From Actinomycetes bacterium (GTDB lineage: Bacteria; Actinomycetota; Actinomycetes; Propionibacteriales; Nocardioidaceae): a stretch of 48,906 nucleotides of DNA. Position numbers and translations under genes: made by a program. The stretch lies in assembly GCA_023396115.1 (NCBI GenBank), contig JAEWXC010000102.1:1-48906 (forward strand), in the 5' to 3' direction. Under the pieces are notes generated by a model. It was given only the letters and a program-made list of their open reading frames with translations, had not been told where the DNA came from and made no database searches. Positions 23,356-31,998 of the stretch are shown here, piece by piece (the stretch's first letter is position 1; each line of letters begins with the position of its first letter).

Positions 23356-23610
23356 GGGGCGTGCGGCGCCTCCGCGGGTTCGCGGCCGCCCGCAGGAGTG
23401 GGGCAGCCTGCAACGAGCCAACAGACACGACAGGGTGGGTTCGCCACCGTGACCCAGTAGCCCTTCGGATCCCGCCGCCGTTGTCCCTCTCGTGCTCTGC
23501 GTGACAGGCGTCGTGGAGGTCATCAATTGCCCGGCGCCCCTGTGTTCTCCTGACCGGGCCCGTGTGTCGGGGGATCTTTGTAGCCTGATCCGACATTGAA
23601 CGGGGTGGTC
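23356..23610. other. Non-coding left junction of the island
   Basis: I see no convincing gene in these 255 bases. A -10-like TAGCCT at 23581-23586 is the best promoter candidate for the following operon, but no good -35 accompanies it. The ribosome site before the ATG at 23611 is weak (GAACGGGG). Confidence 0.4.
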
Positions 23611-26600
23611 ATGGCAGAAGGCGTCCAGACAGTCACAGCGGCCGAGTTGCTACGCATTCGCGAACGATCGTGGGCCCAGAAACTGGCCGCGGTCTCCTTG
23701 TGCGCAGAAGTGTCCCTCGATCCCGAGCATCTGGCGCAGACACTCGGCGTCCTGGGACAACGTTTCAGGACTGCGCCTTCGGACGAGGAGAAGGCGCGTC
23801 GCCTGCGGAGTCACCCTGCCGTGCATGTCCTGTCGACCACGTTGGTGGCGGCGGAGCACTATGAACATGGCACCTTCTGGCCCAAGTTGGGTCAACTAAT
23901 CGACCACGAGATGTCGGCCAACGAGCAGCGGATCTGGGGAAAGCAGTTCCTGGCGAACTTGGAAACCCTCAACATGCCAACGTTCGAGGGGAGCACGGAC
24001 GCTGGAACGCGATACGTGGGGCGCATCCTGCTCCATGGCGGAATCCCGTCGTCAGACCTCCACGACTTCTATCGACTTATTGCCCGCAGACGACAGGCCG
24101 AACCAGGGTTGTCTGCCGAGGATTTTGTGGAGTGGGCCCAACAGGGGGTGCTTCCAGCTCCGGCGCCGGTGAAGCGCCTACTCCGTCACGGAGGCGAGTT
24201 TGCGGTCGATCTGGTGGAGCGCACATTTGAACTGCTCGATCTGGTGCACCGGGGTGCGGATCCCTCGGGAGCGTCGTTGCCGGCACGGTTCGCCGAGGCC
24301 GCCCAGGTGCTCGCCGGCGAGGAAGACCTGGGGTCACCTTCTGGTGCGGGCCACGGAGGCGGCAGCAGACGCCCTGCCTTGGTGCTTCAACCGTATGGGC
24401 AGGGTCTGGTCTTGCGTCTTCCGCCGGTCAGTGAGGCACCAGACGGTCGTGCTGTCTGGCTGGTGGGCATCGACGGGGACCGCCAGCGGGTGTCGACCCG
24501 GGCGGCGTGGCCCGGAGCCAATGAGGTCGCGCCAAGTACCGATGTCACGGTGGGGACGCCAGTCAGGGCTGTGACAGCTGCGTTGGAGTCACACGCGCAC
24601 TTGGTTGCGACCGTTCCAGTGTTGGACGACACCTTCCCGCTGCTGGGGTTCAGTGAGTCCGGGCACCGGCTCCCGCTCGGGGGAGTGTGGCGGGAGTCGC
24701 TGGCGTGGTTGCTCTTCCCCGGCCCTGAAACGGACCTCGACGTGGAAGGTGCGCTGACCGTTCGTCATCGGTCGCACCTCCCTCCGGGGTGGGCGGGGTG
24801 GAGCCTCGTGCTCGCTGATCTCACTGGTGCGAACAGCGTGGGACTGGTGGGGCATACCCCGCGGCAGCGTCTCCGGCGCCGGATCTCGGCACAACTCCAC
24901 TTGGCAACTCCCGTGGCCGGCGTCGAGACAGACGCTGGTGATCCCGTGTGGTCAGAGCTGCCGGAGATCGAACTGCCGGAGGACGGCTCGGACGGTGAGT
25001 GGGAGGTTGCAGTCCTCGACGCTGCAGGCGCGCCGCTGACGTCGTGCACTTACGTCGGCGGGGGGTGGGCCACTGACATCTGGGATGAGGTCGAGAGGCC
25101 CCTGTTGGGCAAGTACACGGTGCGGATCCGTGGACCGTGGGGTCGCGGACTGACTCGTGACGTCACGGTCATCGAGGGACTGGAGGTCTCCTGCACCCCG
25201 CGATGGCGCCGCTTCGACGGCGCGGGGCTGGTCCCCGCAACAGCCAACATCGGTGCCGTCGCGACGATGACAACCTCTGAACAGGCGGTCACGTACGGGC
25301 CACGCGATGTTCGGAAGCGGGTGCGTGTGTCGTCCGGTCTTCGCGGGCGCAACCTCGTGATCGAGCCTCCTCACATGTCCGTGATGTTCCAGACGGAGGA
25401 CGTGACACTCGGGCCTCGCACGTCCCCACTGGTGTTGGCCGGCGAAGACCTCCGAGAGAAGGGCGGTGAGCTTGTCGTGCTCACCGGCACGGAGGCCTCA
25501 CCGACACTGCACTACGTGGCGGATGGAGCTGTCGCGCAGCGCTTGGTGCCACGCCAGCAGGAGGGTGGTACCGCCCATCGGGTGGCGCTGGGCGCACTCG
25601 GTGACACGCTGGTTCGTCACCCCGTGGGGCGCTTGTGTTTGGACGCCGAGGGTGTGCTGGAGGTTGCTTCCGTGCGACCGCGCCGGCTGTTGAGCGGTGT
25701 GGTGATGGAGGGAGACGAGCTGATCCTCCACGACGCCGTCGATCACCCGGGGCTGACCGCGGTCTTGTACTCACTGACGGCCCCTTGGCTGCCCCCCACT
25801 GGAGTGGCTGTGGTGCATGGACAAGCGACGCTGCCAGAGCACCTCCGGGGCGCCGGCTCCCTGCTCGTGCTTGTGAAGATCGAAGACCCTTGGTTCCCGG
25901 AGCCGATGCCCGCCTGGCCCGAGCCCGGGCGCTCCTACACCGTGATCGCCCCAGGCCACGTGCTCGCTCATGGGAGCGAGACCCTCGCCAGTTTCCTGAG
26001 CGACACACCGCCGGAGCCAGCTCAGCTTCTCTCTGATCGCGAGGTTCGACTGGAGCACCTCTGGGTGGTGCTCGGTAGGCGTTTCGGGCTGGGCCTGGGA
26101 GCGCGACGTGGGGAGGTCATGCACACGGTGTGCAAGCGTCTCCGTTCTGACCCCGACGCTGCCTTGAGGGCCCTGTCGACCTCGCCCCTCGATGCTCCTC
26201 AGCAGATCGATGCGCTGGTTGTCTCGGGAATGGTGTCCGTGCCGATGGCGGGGACGAGTGAGCGAGGCCTGCGGTTTGATGAACGCTCTGCCCTCCCGAG
26301 CATGCTGAGACTGAGTGCAGTTGCGCAGCTGGGGGACTGGGCGGAGGACTGGATTGGAGTATGCGGTGACGTGGCGGTGGATATCCTGCAGGGGCGTGCG
26401 GATCCGGCGGTACGGGCAGGTCGGATCGATGCGCAGGTGGACATGTACTCCCGCATGCAACGTGATGAACGGGAACAGCTCACGGCAGTTCTGGGGCTGG
26501 TGCCGCATGGCCTCCTGCACCCCGACACCCGGGTCATGGCGGCCATGTCGTTGGTCGACCTGGCCACCGACGAGTACCTCGTACCGTTCTTCAAGAAGTC

Positions 26601-26952
26601 CGCGTTCATGGTCAAGCAGGCTGTCGAGCTGCTGGAGACGGTCGGATGTTCCTCTCTGGTTCCGTCGATCGTCGAACGCATTCATCCGGACCGGCCACGC
26701 GGGTGGCGGGCCGGAACCGCCGCGTCGCTGGGACTCGCTTTGACAGCCAGACTGGCGGCAAGGGAGGTCCCTGCTGCCGTGGAGTTGACGAGGGTGTATG
26801 GCTGGGCGCTCAGGGCGCTCGCGCTCAATGTTCCACATCTCGTGCGCAGCGACTTGGTGCTGGCTGAAAGCCTCCTGCGCGGATGGCAACACCCGGAGTC
26901 TGTACTGATCGAGAGTCGATACGACGACGAGCATGGGGGAGCTGATGACTGA
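23611..26952 (+). CDS. Large island protein of unrecognised fold; candidate DruH of a Druantia type III-like system
   Basis: I do not recognise a catalytic motif in this 1113-residue protein. The N-terminal third (about 1-215) is mostly helical and contains the conserved-looking block ANLETLNMPTFEGSTDAGTR followed by YVGRILLHGGIPSSDLHDFY. The middle (about 255-830) is rich in predicted beta strands with Pro/Gly turns, suggesting several sandwich-like domains (LRGRNLVIEPPHMSVMFQTE is one strand region). The C-terminal 280 residues are helical. The next gene, a DUF1998 helicase, starts before this one ends, so they are co-translated. A large accessory protein paired with a DruE-type helicase matches the two-gene layout of Druantia type III; that assignment is inference from layout and size. 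TTG (23596) and GTG (23605) are alternative starts in frame. Confidence 0.55.
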   Translation: MAEGVQTVTAAELLRIRERSWAQKLAAVSLCAEVSLDPEHLAQTLGVLGQRFRTAPSDEEKARRLRSHPAVHVLSTTLVAAEHYEHGTFWPKLGQLIDHEMSANEQRIWGKQFLANLETLNMPTFEGSTDAGTRYVGRILLHGGIPSSDLHDFYRLIARRRQAEPGLSAEDFVEWAQQGVLPAPAPVKRLLRHGGEFAVDLVERTFELLDLVHRGADPSGASLPARFAEAAQVLAGEEDLGSPSGAGHGGGSRRPALVLQPYGQGLVLRLPPVSEAPDGRAVWLVGIDGDRQRVSTRAAWPGANEVAPSTDVTVGTPVRAVTAALESHAHLVATVPVLDDTFPLLGFSESGHRLPLGGVWRESLAWLLFPGPETDLDVEGALTVRHRSHLPPGWAGWSLVLADLTGANSVGLVGHTPRQRLRRRISAQLHLATPVAGVETDAGDPVWSELPEIELPEDGSDGEWEVAVLDAAGAPLTSCTYVGGGWATDIWDEVERPLLGKYTVRIRGPWGRGLTRDVTVIEGLEVSCTPRWRRFDGAGLVPATANIGAVATMTTSEQAVTYGPRDVRKRVRVSSGLRGRNLVIEPPHMSVMFQTEDVTLGPRTSPLVLAGEDLREKGGELVVLTGTEASPTLHYVADGAVAQRLVPRQQEGGTAHRVALGALGDTLVRHPVGRLCLDAEGVLEVASVRPRRLLSGVVMEGDELILHDAVDHPGLTAVLYSLTAPWLPPTGVAVVHGQATLPEHLRGAGSLLVLVKIEDPWFPEPMPAWPEPGRSYTVIAPGHVLAHGSETLASFLSDTPPEPAQLLSDREVRLEHLWVVLGRRFGLGLGARRGEVMHTVCKRLRSDPDAALRALSTSPLDAPQQIDALVVSGMVSVPMAGTSERGLRFDERSALPSMLRLSAVAQLGDWAEDWIGVCGDVAVDILQGRADPAVRAGRIDAQVDMYSRMQRDEREQLTAVLGLVPHGLLHPDTRVMAAMSLVDLATDEYLVPFFKKSAFMVKQAVELLETVGCSSLVPSIVERIHPDRPRGWRAGTAASLGLALTARLAAREVPAAVELTRVYGWALRALALNVPHLVRSDLVLAESLLRGWQHPESVLIESRYDDEHGGADD

Positions 26953-29900
26953 TTCGCTTGACGCGGTGGAGACCTCGCGACGGATCAAGGAAACCTACCG
27001 GCGCTACCTCAAGTCGCTGATGCAGGTGCGTGAACCGGCGGTGGCGGCGGCGCTCACCCAGGCTATCGATGAGAGCCCTTTGCTCGACAAGGGGCCTTAC
27101 CTCGAGGCCACCCCTCCCTACGCCCCTAGGGCGACGGTCCAGGACCTGGTAGAGGAGGGAGTCCTGTGTGAGTCGTTCCTGACGGTGACCGGTCCTGCTC
27201 TGCCCAAGGACCGGCCGTTGTATGCCCACCAGGAGAGTGCGCTGCGCAAGGCAGCGGCTGGTCGCAATGTTGTCGTCGCGACGGGGACGGGGTCGGGCAA
27301 GACAGAGTCCTTCCTGCTACCCATCGTGGACCGCCTGTGCCGTGAGCGGGAGGCAGGGACCCTGGGTCCCGGGGTCAGGGCGCTGCTGCTCTATCCGATG
27401 AACGCGCTGGCCAACGACCAGATGAAGCGCCTGCGCGAGCTGCTCGCTCATTCGCCGGACCTCACCTTCGGGCGTTACACGGGCGACACCGCGCGCGACG
27501 CACGTCGCGCTCGCGAGCAGTTCGATGTGATGAATCCTGGACAGCCGCGGCTGCCCAACGAACTCCTCAGCCGGGAGGAGATGCAGGAGACGCCGCCACA
27601 CCTGCTCCTGACCAACTATGCAATGTTGGAGTACCTACTGCTCCGACCGCTGGACTTTCGGCTCTTCGGGACAGAGGACACCTGGCAGTTCGTTGTGGTC
27701 GATGAGGCGCACGTCTACGACGGCACCCAAGGCGCTGAAATCGCCATGTTGCTGCGCCGCCTCAAGGATCGCGTGGCCCCGGGTCGCTCCTTGCAGTGCA
27801 TCGCGACCTCGGCGACGGTAGGCGGCGAGGCGGATCGGTCCGAGGTCACCAGCTTCGCTTCGAACCTCTTCGGTGCTCCGTTTGAGTGGGTCGAGGGGGA
27901 CCCACGGCGTCAAGACTTGGTGACTGCCACACGTGTCGTCGAGACGAATCAGGCTGCGTGGGGCCCCTTGGGGGCGGAGCACTGGGCGTCCGTGGGGGAC
28001 TCTGGCTTGGCGCCGGGTGATCTCAGCCGAATCGCTCCGGTCGTTCTCGGTCACATGAGTGAACCTCAACTTCTGGCCACCGAAGCCAACATGGTGGCAC
28101 TACGTCGACACCTGGCCAACGGGCCGCAACCCATCGACGCCGTCGCCGCGGACGTCTTCGGTGACCACCCGCAGCGGATCGAGGCATTGTCATCCCTCGT
28201 GGCTGCAGGTGCTGCCCTGCGTCGTCCGGATGGAAGCACCGTGCTCTCGGCGCGTTACCACCTCTTCCTCCGGGCCACGGAGGGGGCTTTCACGTGCCTG
28301 TCCGAACAGGGCCCCCACGTTCAGCTGGCTCGTCATGATCACTGCCCTGACTGCCGAGCCGCAATGTTCCAGCTGGGCGCCTGTGTGAAATGCGGAGCTC
28401 CTCACCTGGCGGGACACGTCGAACAGAGCGATGACGGCTACCAGTTCTTGCCTCCCAGAGGTGGACAGCGGCCGACGTGGTTGGTGCTTGACGAGGCGCT
28501 CGACCAGGTGGATGAGGACGAGGACGCCGTGGAGCAGGAGGAGGCCTCGCTCAACAGTGACGCGGCCGCTCTCTGCACTCATTGCGGTTATCTGGGCGCT
28601 CAGGGGGCTGTCACCTGTCCTCGGCCTGAGTGTCGGGGGTCGTCGCTGCGCCGGATACGACGCCTGACACGGAGCGGTGAGGACGTTCCGGGATGTCTGG
28701 TCTGTGGAGCGCGAGGAGAGGCCACCGTGCGGGGGCTGGAATCCGGGGGAGACGCAACGGGTTCCGTCTTGGGTACCGCTCTCTACCAGAACTTGGGCGG
28801 GGAGCCTGGCTCGCCGAGTGCCGCTGCGCGCAAACTGTTGATGTTCAGCGACTCCCGGCAATCGGCCGCCTACTTCGCTCCCTACATCGAGACCTCTTAC
28901 GCACGGCTGCGCCGCCGTCGGTTGCTGGTTCAAGCGCTCGTCGAAGCTGGTGCGGACACCGACCCCGTGGACGTCGAGGACCTGGTCTATGAACTGGTCC
29001 GGGTGGCCAAAGCAGCGGGGGAGTTCGCTCCCGGGATCACGAAGCAGAAGCAGATGCGTCAGGTGGCGCCCTGGGTCATGGCCGAGTTGGTGAGCACCGA
29101 CGTGCGGCAGAGTCTGGAGGGGGTGGGGCTGGTCCGAGTGGACCTGTGGCGCGACCCGCGGTGGGTAGCCCCGGCACCCTTGACCTCGCTGGGACTGGAC
29201 CAGGACGAAGCCTTCGCCCTGCTGGCGGAACTCGCACGAACCTTGCGGATGCAAGGAGCGGTTTCCATGCCGGACAATGTGGTGCCCGACGACGAGATCT
29301 TTTCTCCACGGTTGGGGCCGGTCCATGTCCGAGGGGACCAGTCCGAACCTCGACGGAAGGTTCTGGCTTGGTCACCCACACGAGGCGTCAACAAGCGACT
29401 GGACTATCTCACCCGGGTGCTCGCAGCTCTGGGACAGGACCAAGGCACTGCGGAACTGCTCAAGCAGATCTGGGCCTTCCTGACAGACGAGCGGAGCCCA
29501 GTTTCCTGGCTGAAGACAACGAACGAGCCTCAGTTGGGGGTGGTTCGTCAGATCGACCACGAGCAGTTGCGCTTGTCGTGGGTCAGTGAGGCAATGCCGA
29601 CGTATCAGTGCGACGTGTGCCGGACCACCACCGGCAGTCAGGTTCGAGGAGTCTGCCCCAGCCTGCGGTGCCCTGGGACACTGCGACCGTTCGTCCCGCC
29701 GGGTGAACACCAGGACGGCAACCACTACCGGCAGCTCTATCGGACGATGTCACCGGTCCCGCTCACTGCGAAGGAACACACGGCGCAGTGGACGACCGAG
29801 GAGGCACGGGTCATCCAGGACCAGTTCGTGCGGGGCGAGGTCAACGCCCTCTCCTGCTCCACGACATTCGAACTGGGCGTCGACGTGGGGGAACTCCAAG

Positions 29901-31930
29901 CCGTTCTGTTGCGCAACATGCCTCCCGGGACCGCGAACTACCTTCAGCGGGCCGGGCGGGCAGGCCGGCGAACTGGTGCAGCTGCTCTGGTGGTCACCTA
30001 CGCGCAGCGCCGTTCCCACGACCTGACCCGGTACGCCACCCCGGAGGTCATGATGGCGGGCGCCATCCGTGCCCCGTTCGTCCCGTTGACCAATGTTCGG
30101 ATCGATCGACGCCACGCCCACTCGGTGGCGATGTCGGCCTTCTTCCGTGCGCACTTCGAGACGACGGGGAGGATCTTCCGGAAGGCCGGGGAGTTCTTCG
30201 CTCCGGAATCGGGCGAGTTGGCGCCTGTTGACTTGGTGCGGAACTTCCTGACACCGGTTCCGGACCACCTGCGCGAGAGTCTGCGGCGGGTGCTTCCCGC
30301 CTCGGTCGCGACGGAGCTGGGGGTTGATGACGATGCTTGGGTGCAGGAACTCCTCTCCCTGCTGGAGCGCGCTCGCCAGGAGTTGACTTCTGATGTCGCG
30401 GTCCTCACAGAGCTGGAGGCCCACGCCGCGAAGGAAACCAAGTACTCGTTGGCGGGCCGGTACAAGATGGTCATCCAGACTCTGATGGCACGGGAGATCC
30501 TGGGACATTTGGCCAACCGCAACGTGCTGCCGAAGTACGGGTTCCCGGTTGACTCCGTCGAGCTGCGCACGGGGTTCTCACAGGAGAAGCACTCCACCGG
30601 AAAGCTGGTGGACCTGACCCGCGACCTGAGCCGGGCTGTCTATGAGTACGCACCCGGGTCCGAGGTGGTCGCGGGTGGCAGGGTCTGGACGTCCCGCGGC
30701 GTCTACCGTCTCCCGGGTCGTGCCTTGGAGGAATTCCGGTATCGGGTGTGCCCGGAGTGTTCGGCCTTCTGGCGAGGCCTCGAGGAGGTCGATCCGCTGT
30801 GTCCCCAGTGCGGATCGCTCCACCCCGCTGCGGAACGCACCTTCACGGTGCCGGAGTTCGGATTCGTGGCAGCACAAGAGACCACCACCCCGGGTTCGCG
30901 GCCGCCCAAGCAGCACTACGGTGGAGCGTCCTATGTGATGGACGTTTCTCCCGTTGCCCAGGAATCGACAACGCATCACGTCGGCGGCCGCGTGCACCTG
31001 AGCGTGGGCCCGCGAGGGCGCATGATTGCTTTGTCGGACGGTCCGAACCGTATGGGATACCGCATTTGCGATTGGTGCGGCTATGGCGAGCCCAGGTCAC
31101 TCCAGCGCTCTGAGAAGAAGCCCGCAAAACACGTGAACCCGATCAAGGGGACTCCTTGTGCCGGGATGACGCGCCTCTTGGATTTGGCTCATACGTACGA
31201 GACGGACTTGCTGGACCTCACCTTCGAGGTACCGGGTCAGTGGGGGCAGGCCGCCTGGAAGTCCGTCATGTATGCGGTCGTCGAGGCCGCCAGTGAGGCG
31301 CTGGAGATTGCTCGGGACGACATCGGAGTCACCTTGTCGCCCAGCGGGGTCGGCGCCTGGTCGGTGGCTCTGTTCGACACGGTCCCGGGCGGCGCCGGAA
31401 ATGTCCTGACCATTGCCGAGCAGATCAACAAGGTGCTGCGTGTGGCGCTGCTGCGGGTGAGTCGGTGTGAGTGTGGCCCGGAGACGTCCTGCTACAGCTG
31501 TTTGCGCAGCTACAGCAACCAGCGCGACCATGAGGTTCTGTCTCGGGGGGTTGCTCGAGACCTCCTGGGGGCGCTGCTCGGTGCCGAGCTCGGCGATCGG
31601 GATGAAACCGGTTTGGAGTCGGGTCCTGAGGCCGTGCATCTCATGGGTGTGTCGGAGGTGCCGGAGCAGTGGCGCTCTGCATGGGGTGACGCCGATGAGT
31701 CCGAGAGAACGGTCCTCAGCGCCCTGTGGGACGAACCGGTGGCCGCTCCCGTCGTCGGGGCGGAGATCGAGGGCATTCCCGTGGGACTCTGTTGGCCCGA
31801 CGCCCGGGTCGCCTGCGATGGCGAATTGAGCCCTGCTGACGTGGACGTTCTCGTGACGGCAGGGTGGCAGGTTGTGCCCGCCGAGCCGTCAATGTTGCTC
31901 CCCGCCCTGGCCGCCCGAGTGGGTGTATGA
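26933..31930 (+). CDS. DEAD/DEAH-box helicase with DUF1998 domain, DruE/MrfA-like
   Basis: The 1665-residue SF2 helicase has motif Q-like AHQ near 99, Walker A GTGSGKT (118-124), LLLYPMNALANDQ (152-163), DEAH (257-260), SAT (293-295), and later motif V STTFELGVDVG and motif VI QRAGRAGRR. At least six Cys-pair clusters (CPDC/CVKC, CTHC/CPRPEC, CLVC, CDVC, CPEC/CPQC, CDWC) suggest zinc ribbons between and after the helicase lobes. The DUF1998 region near the C-terminus includes DTVPGGAGNV and CECG-x5-CYSC. The last 75 residues are homologous to the end of the second giant helicase in this island. DUF1998 helicases occur as MrfA in repair, DruE in Druantia and DrmA/DrmB in DISARM. An alternative ATG is at 26945. 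Confidence 0.85.
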   Translation: MGELMTDSLDAVETSRRIKETYRRYLKSLMQVREPAVAAALTQAIDESPLLDKGPYLEATPPYAPRATVQDLVEEGVLCESFLTVTGPALPKDRPLYAHQESALRKAAAGRNVVVATGTGSGKTESFLLPIVDRLCREREAGTLGPGVRALLLYPMNALANDQMKRLRELLAHSPDLTFGRYTGDTARDARRAREQFDVMNPGQPRLPNELLSREEMQETPPHLLLTNYAMLEYLLLRPLDFRLFGTEDTWQFVVVDEAHVYDGTQGAEIAMLLRRLKDRVAPGRSLQCIATSATVGGEADRSEVTSFASNLFGAPFEWVEGDPRRQDLVTATRVVETNQAAWGPLGAEHWASVGDSGLAPGDLSRIAPVVLGHMSEPQLLATEANMVALRRHLANGPQPIDAVAADVFGDHPQRIEALSSLVAAGAALRRPDGSTVLSARYHLFLRATEGAFTCLSEQGPHVQLARHDHCPDCRAAMFQLGACVKCGAPHLAGHVEQSDDGYQFLPPRGGQRPTWLVLDEALDQVDEDEDAVEQEEASLNSDAAALCTHCGYLGAQGAVTCPRPECRGSSLRRIRRLTRSGEDVPGCLVCGARGEATVRGLESGGDATGSVLGTALYQNLGGEPGSPSAAARKLLMFSDSRQSAAYFAPYIETSYARLRRRRLLVQALVEAGADTDPVDVEDLVYELVRVAKAAGEFAPGITKQKQMRQVAPWVMAELVSTDVRQSLEGVGLVRVDLWRDPRWVAPAPLTSLGLDQDEAFALLAELARTLRMQGAVSMPDNVVPDDEIFSPRLGPVHVRGDQSEPRRKVLAWSPTRGVNKRLDYLTRVLAALGQDQGTAELLKQIWAFLTDERSPVSWLKTTNEPQLGVVRQIDHEQLRLSWVSEAMPTYQCDVCRTTTGSQVRGVCPSLRCPGTLRPFVPPGEHQDGNHYRQLYRTMSPVPLTAKEHTAQWTTEEARVIQDQFVRGEVNALSCSTTFELGVDVGELQAVLLRNMPPGTANYLQRAGRAGRRTGAAALVVTYAQRRSHDLTRYATPEVMMAGAIRAPFVPLTNVRIDRRHAHSVAMSAFFRAHFETTGRIFRKAGEFFAPESGELAPVDLVRNFLTPVPDHLRESLRRVLPASVATELGVDDDAWVQELLSLLERARQELTSDVAVLTELEAHAAKETKYSLAGRYKMVIQTLMAREILGHLANRNVLPKYGFPVDSVELRTGFSQEKHSTGKLVDLTRDLSRAVYEYAPGSEVVAGGRVWTSRGVYRLPGRALEEFRYRVCPECSAFWRGLEEVDPLCPQCGSLHPAAERTFTVPEFGFVAAQETTTPGSRPPKQHYGGASYVMDVSPVAQESTTHHVGGRVHLSVGPRGRMIALSDGPNRMGYRICDWCGYGEPRSLQRSEKKPAKHVNPIKGTPCAGMTRLLDLAHTYETDLLDLTFEVPGQWGQAAWKSVMYAVVEAASEALEIARDDIGVTLSPSGVGAWSVALFDTVPGGAGNVLTIAEQINKVLRVALLRVSRCECGPETSCYSCLRSYSNQRDHEVLSRGVARDLLGALLGAELGDRDETGLESGPEAVHLMGVSEVPEQWRSAWGDADESERTVLSALWDEPVAAPVVGAEIEGIPVGLCWPDARVACDGELSPADVDVLVTAGWQVVPAEPSMLLPALAARVGV

Positions 31931-31984
31931 ACGAGCCGGACCCCGTCGGTGCCAGCCATCGCTCGCAGCCGTCCGTGACGTCGT

Positions 31985-31990
31985 TAGGGT
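31985..31990 (+). promoter_or_regulatory. -10 element TAGGGT of a possible leaderless promoter opening module 2
   Basis: TAGGGT fits TANNNT and ends 8 bases before the ATG at 31999. This supports an independent start of transcription for the SNF2-methyltransferase-helicase genes. Confidence 0.4.
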
Positions 31991-31998
31991 CCGGTGCC

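Noticed and set aside
23356..23596. Minus-strand frame with an HNH-like string (DLHDACHAEHERDNGGG)
   Set aside because: Too short, no start with ribosome site, no complete HNH motif; possibly a decayed fragment but not supportable.
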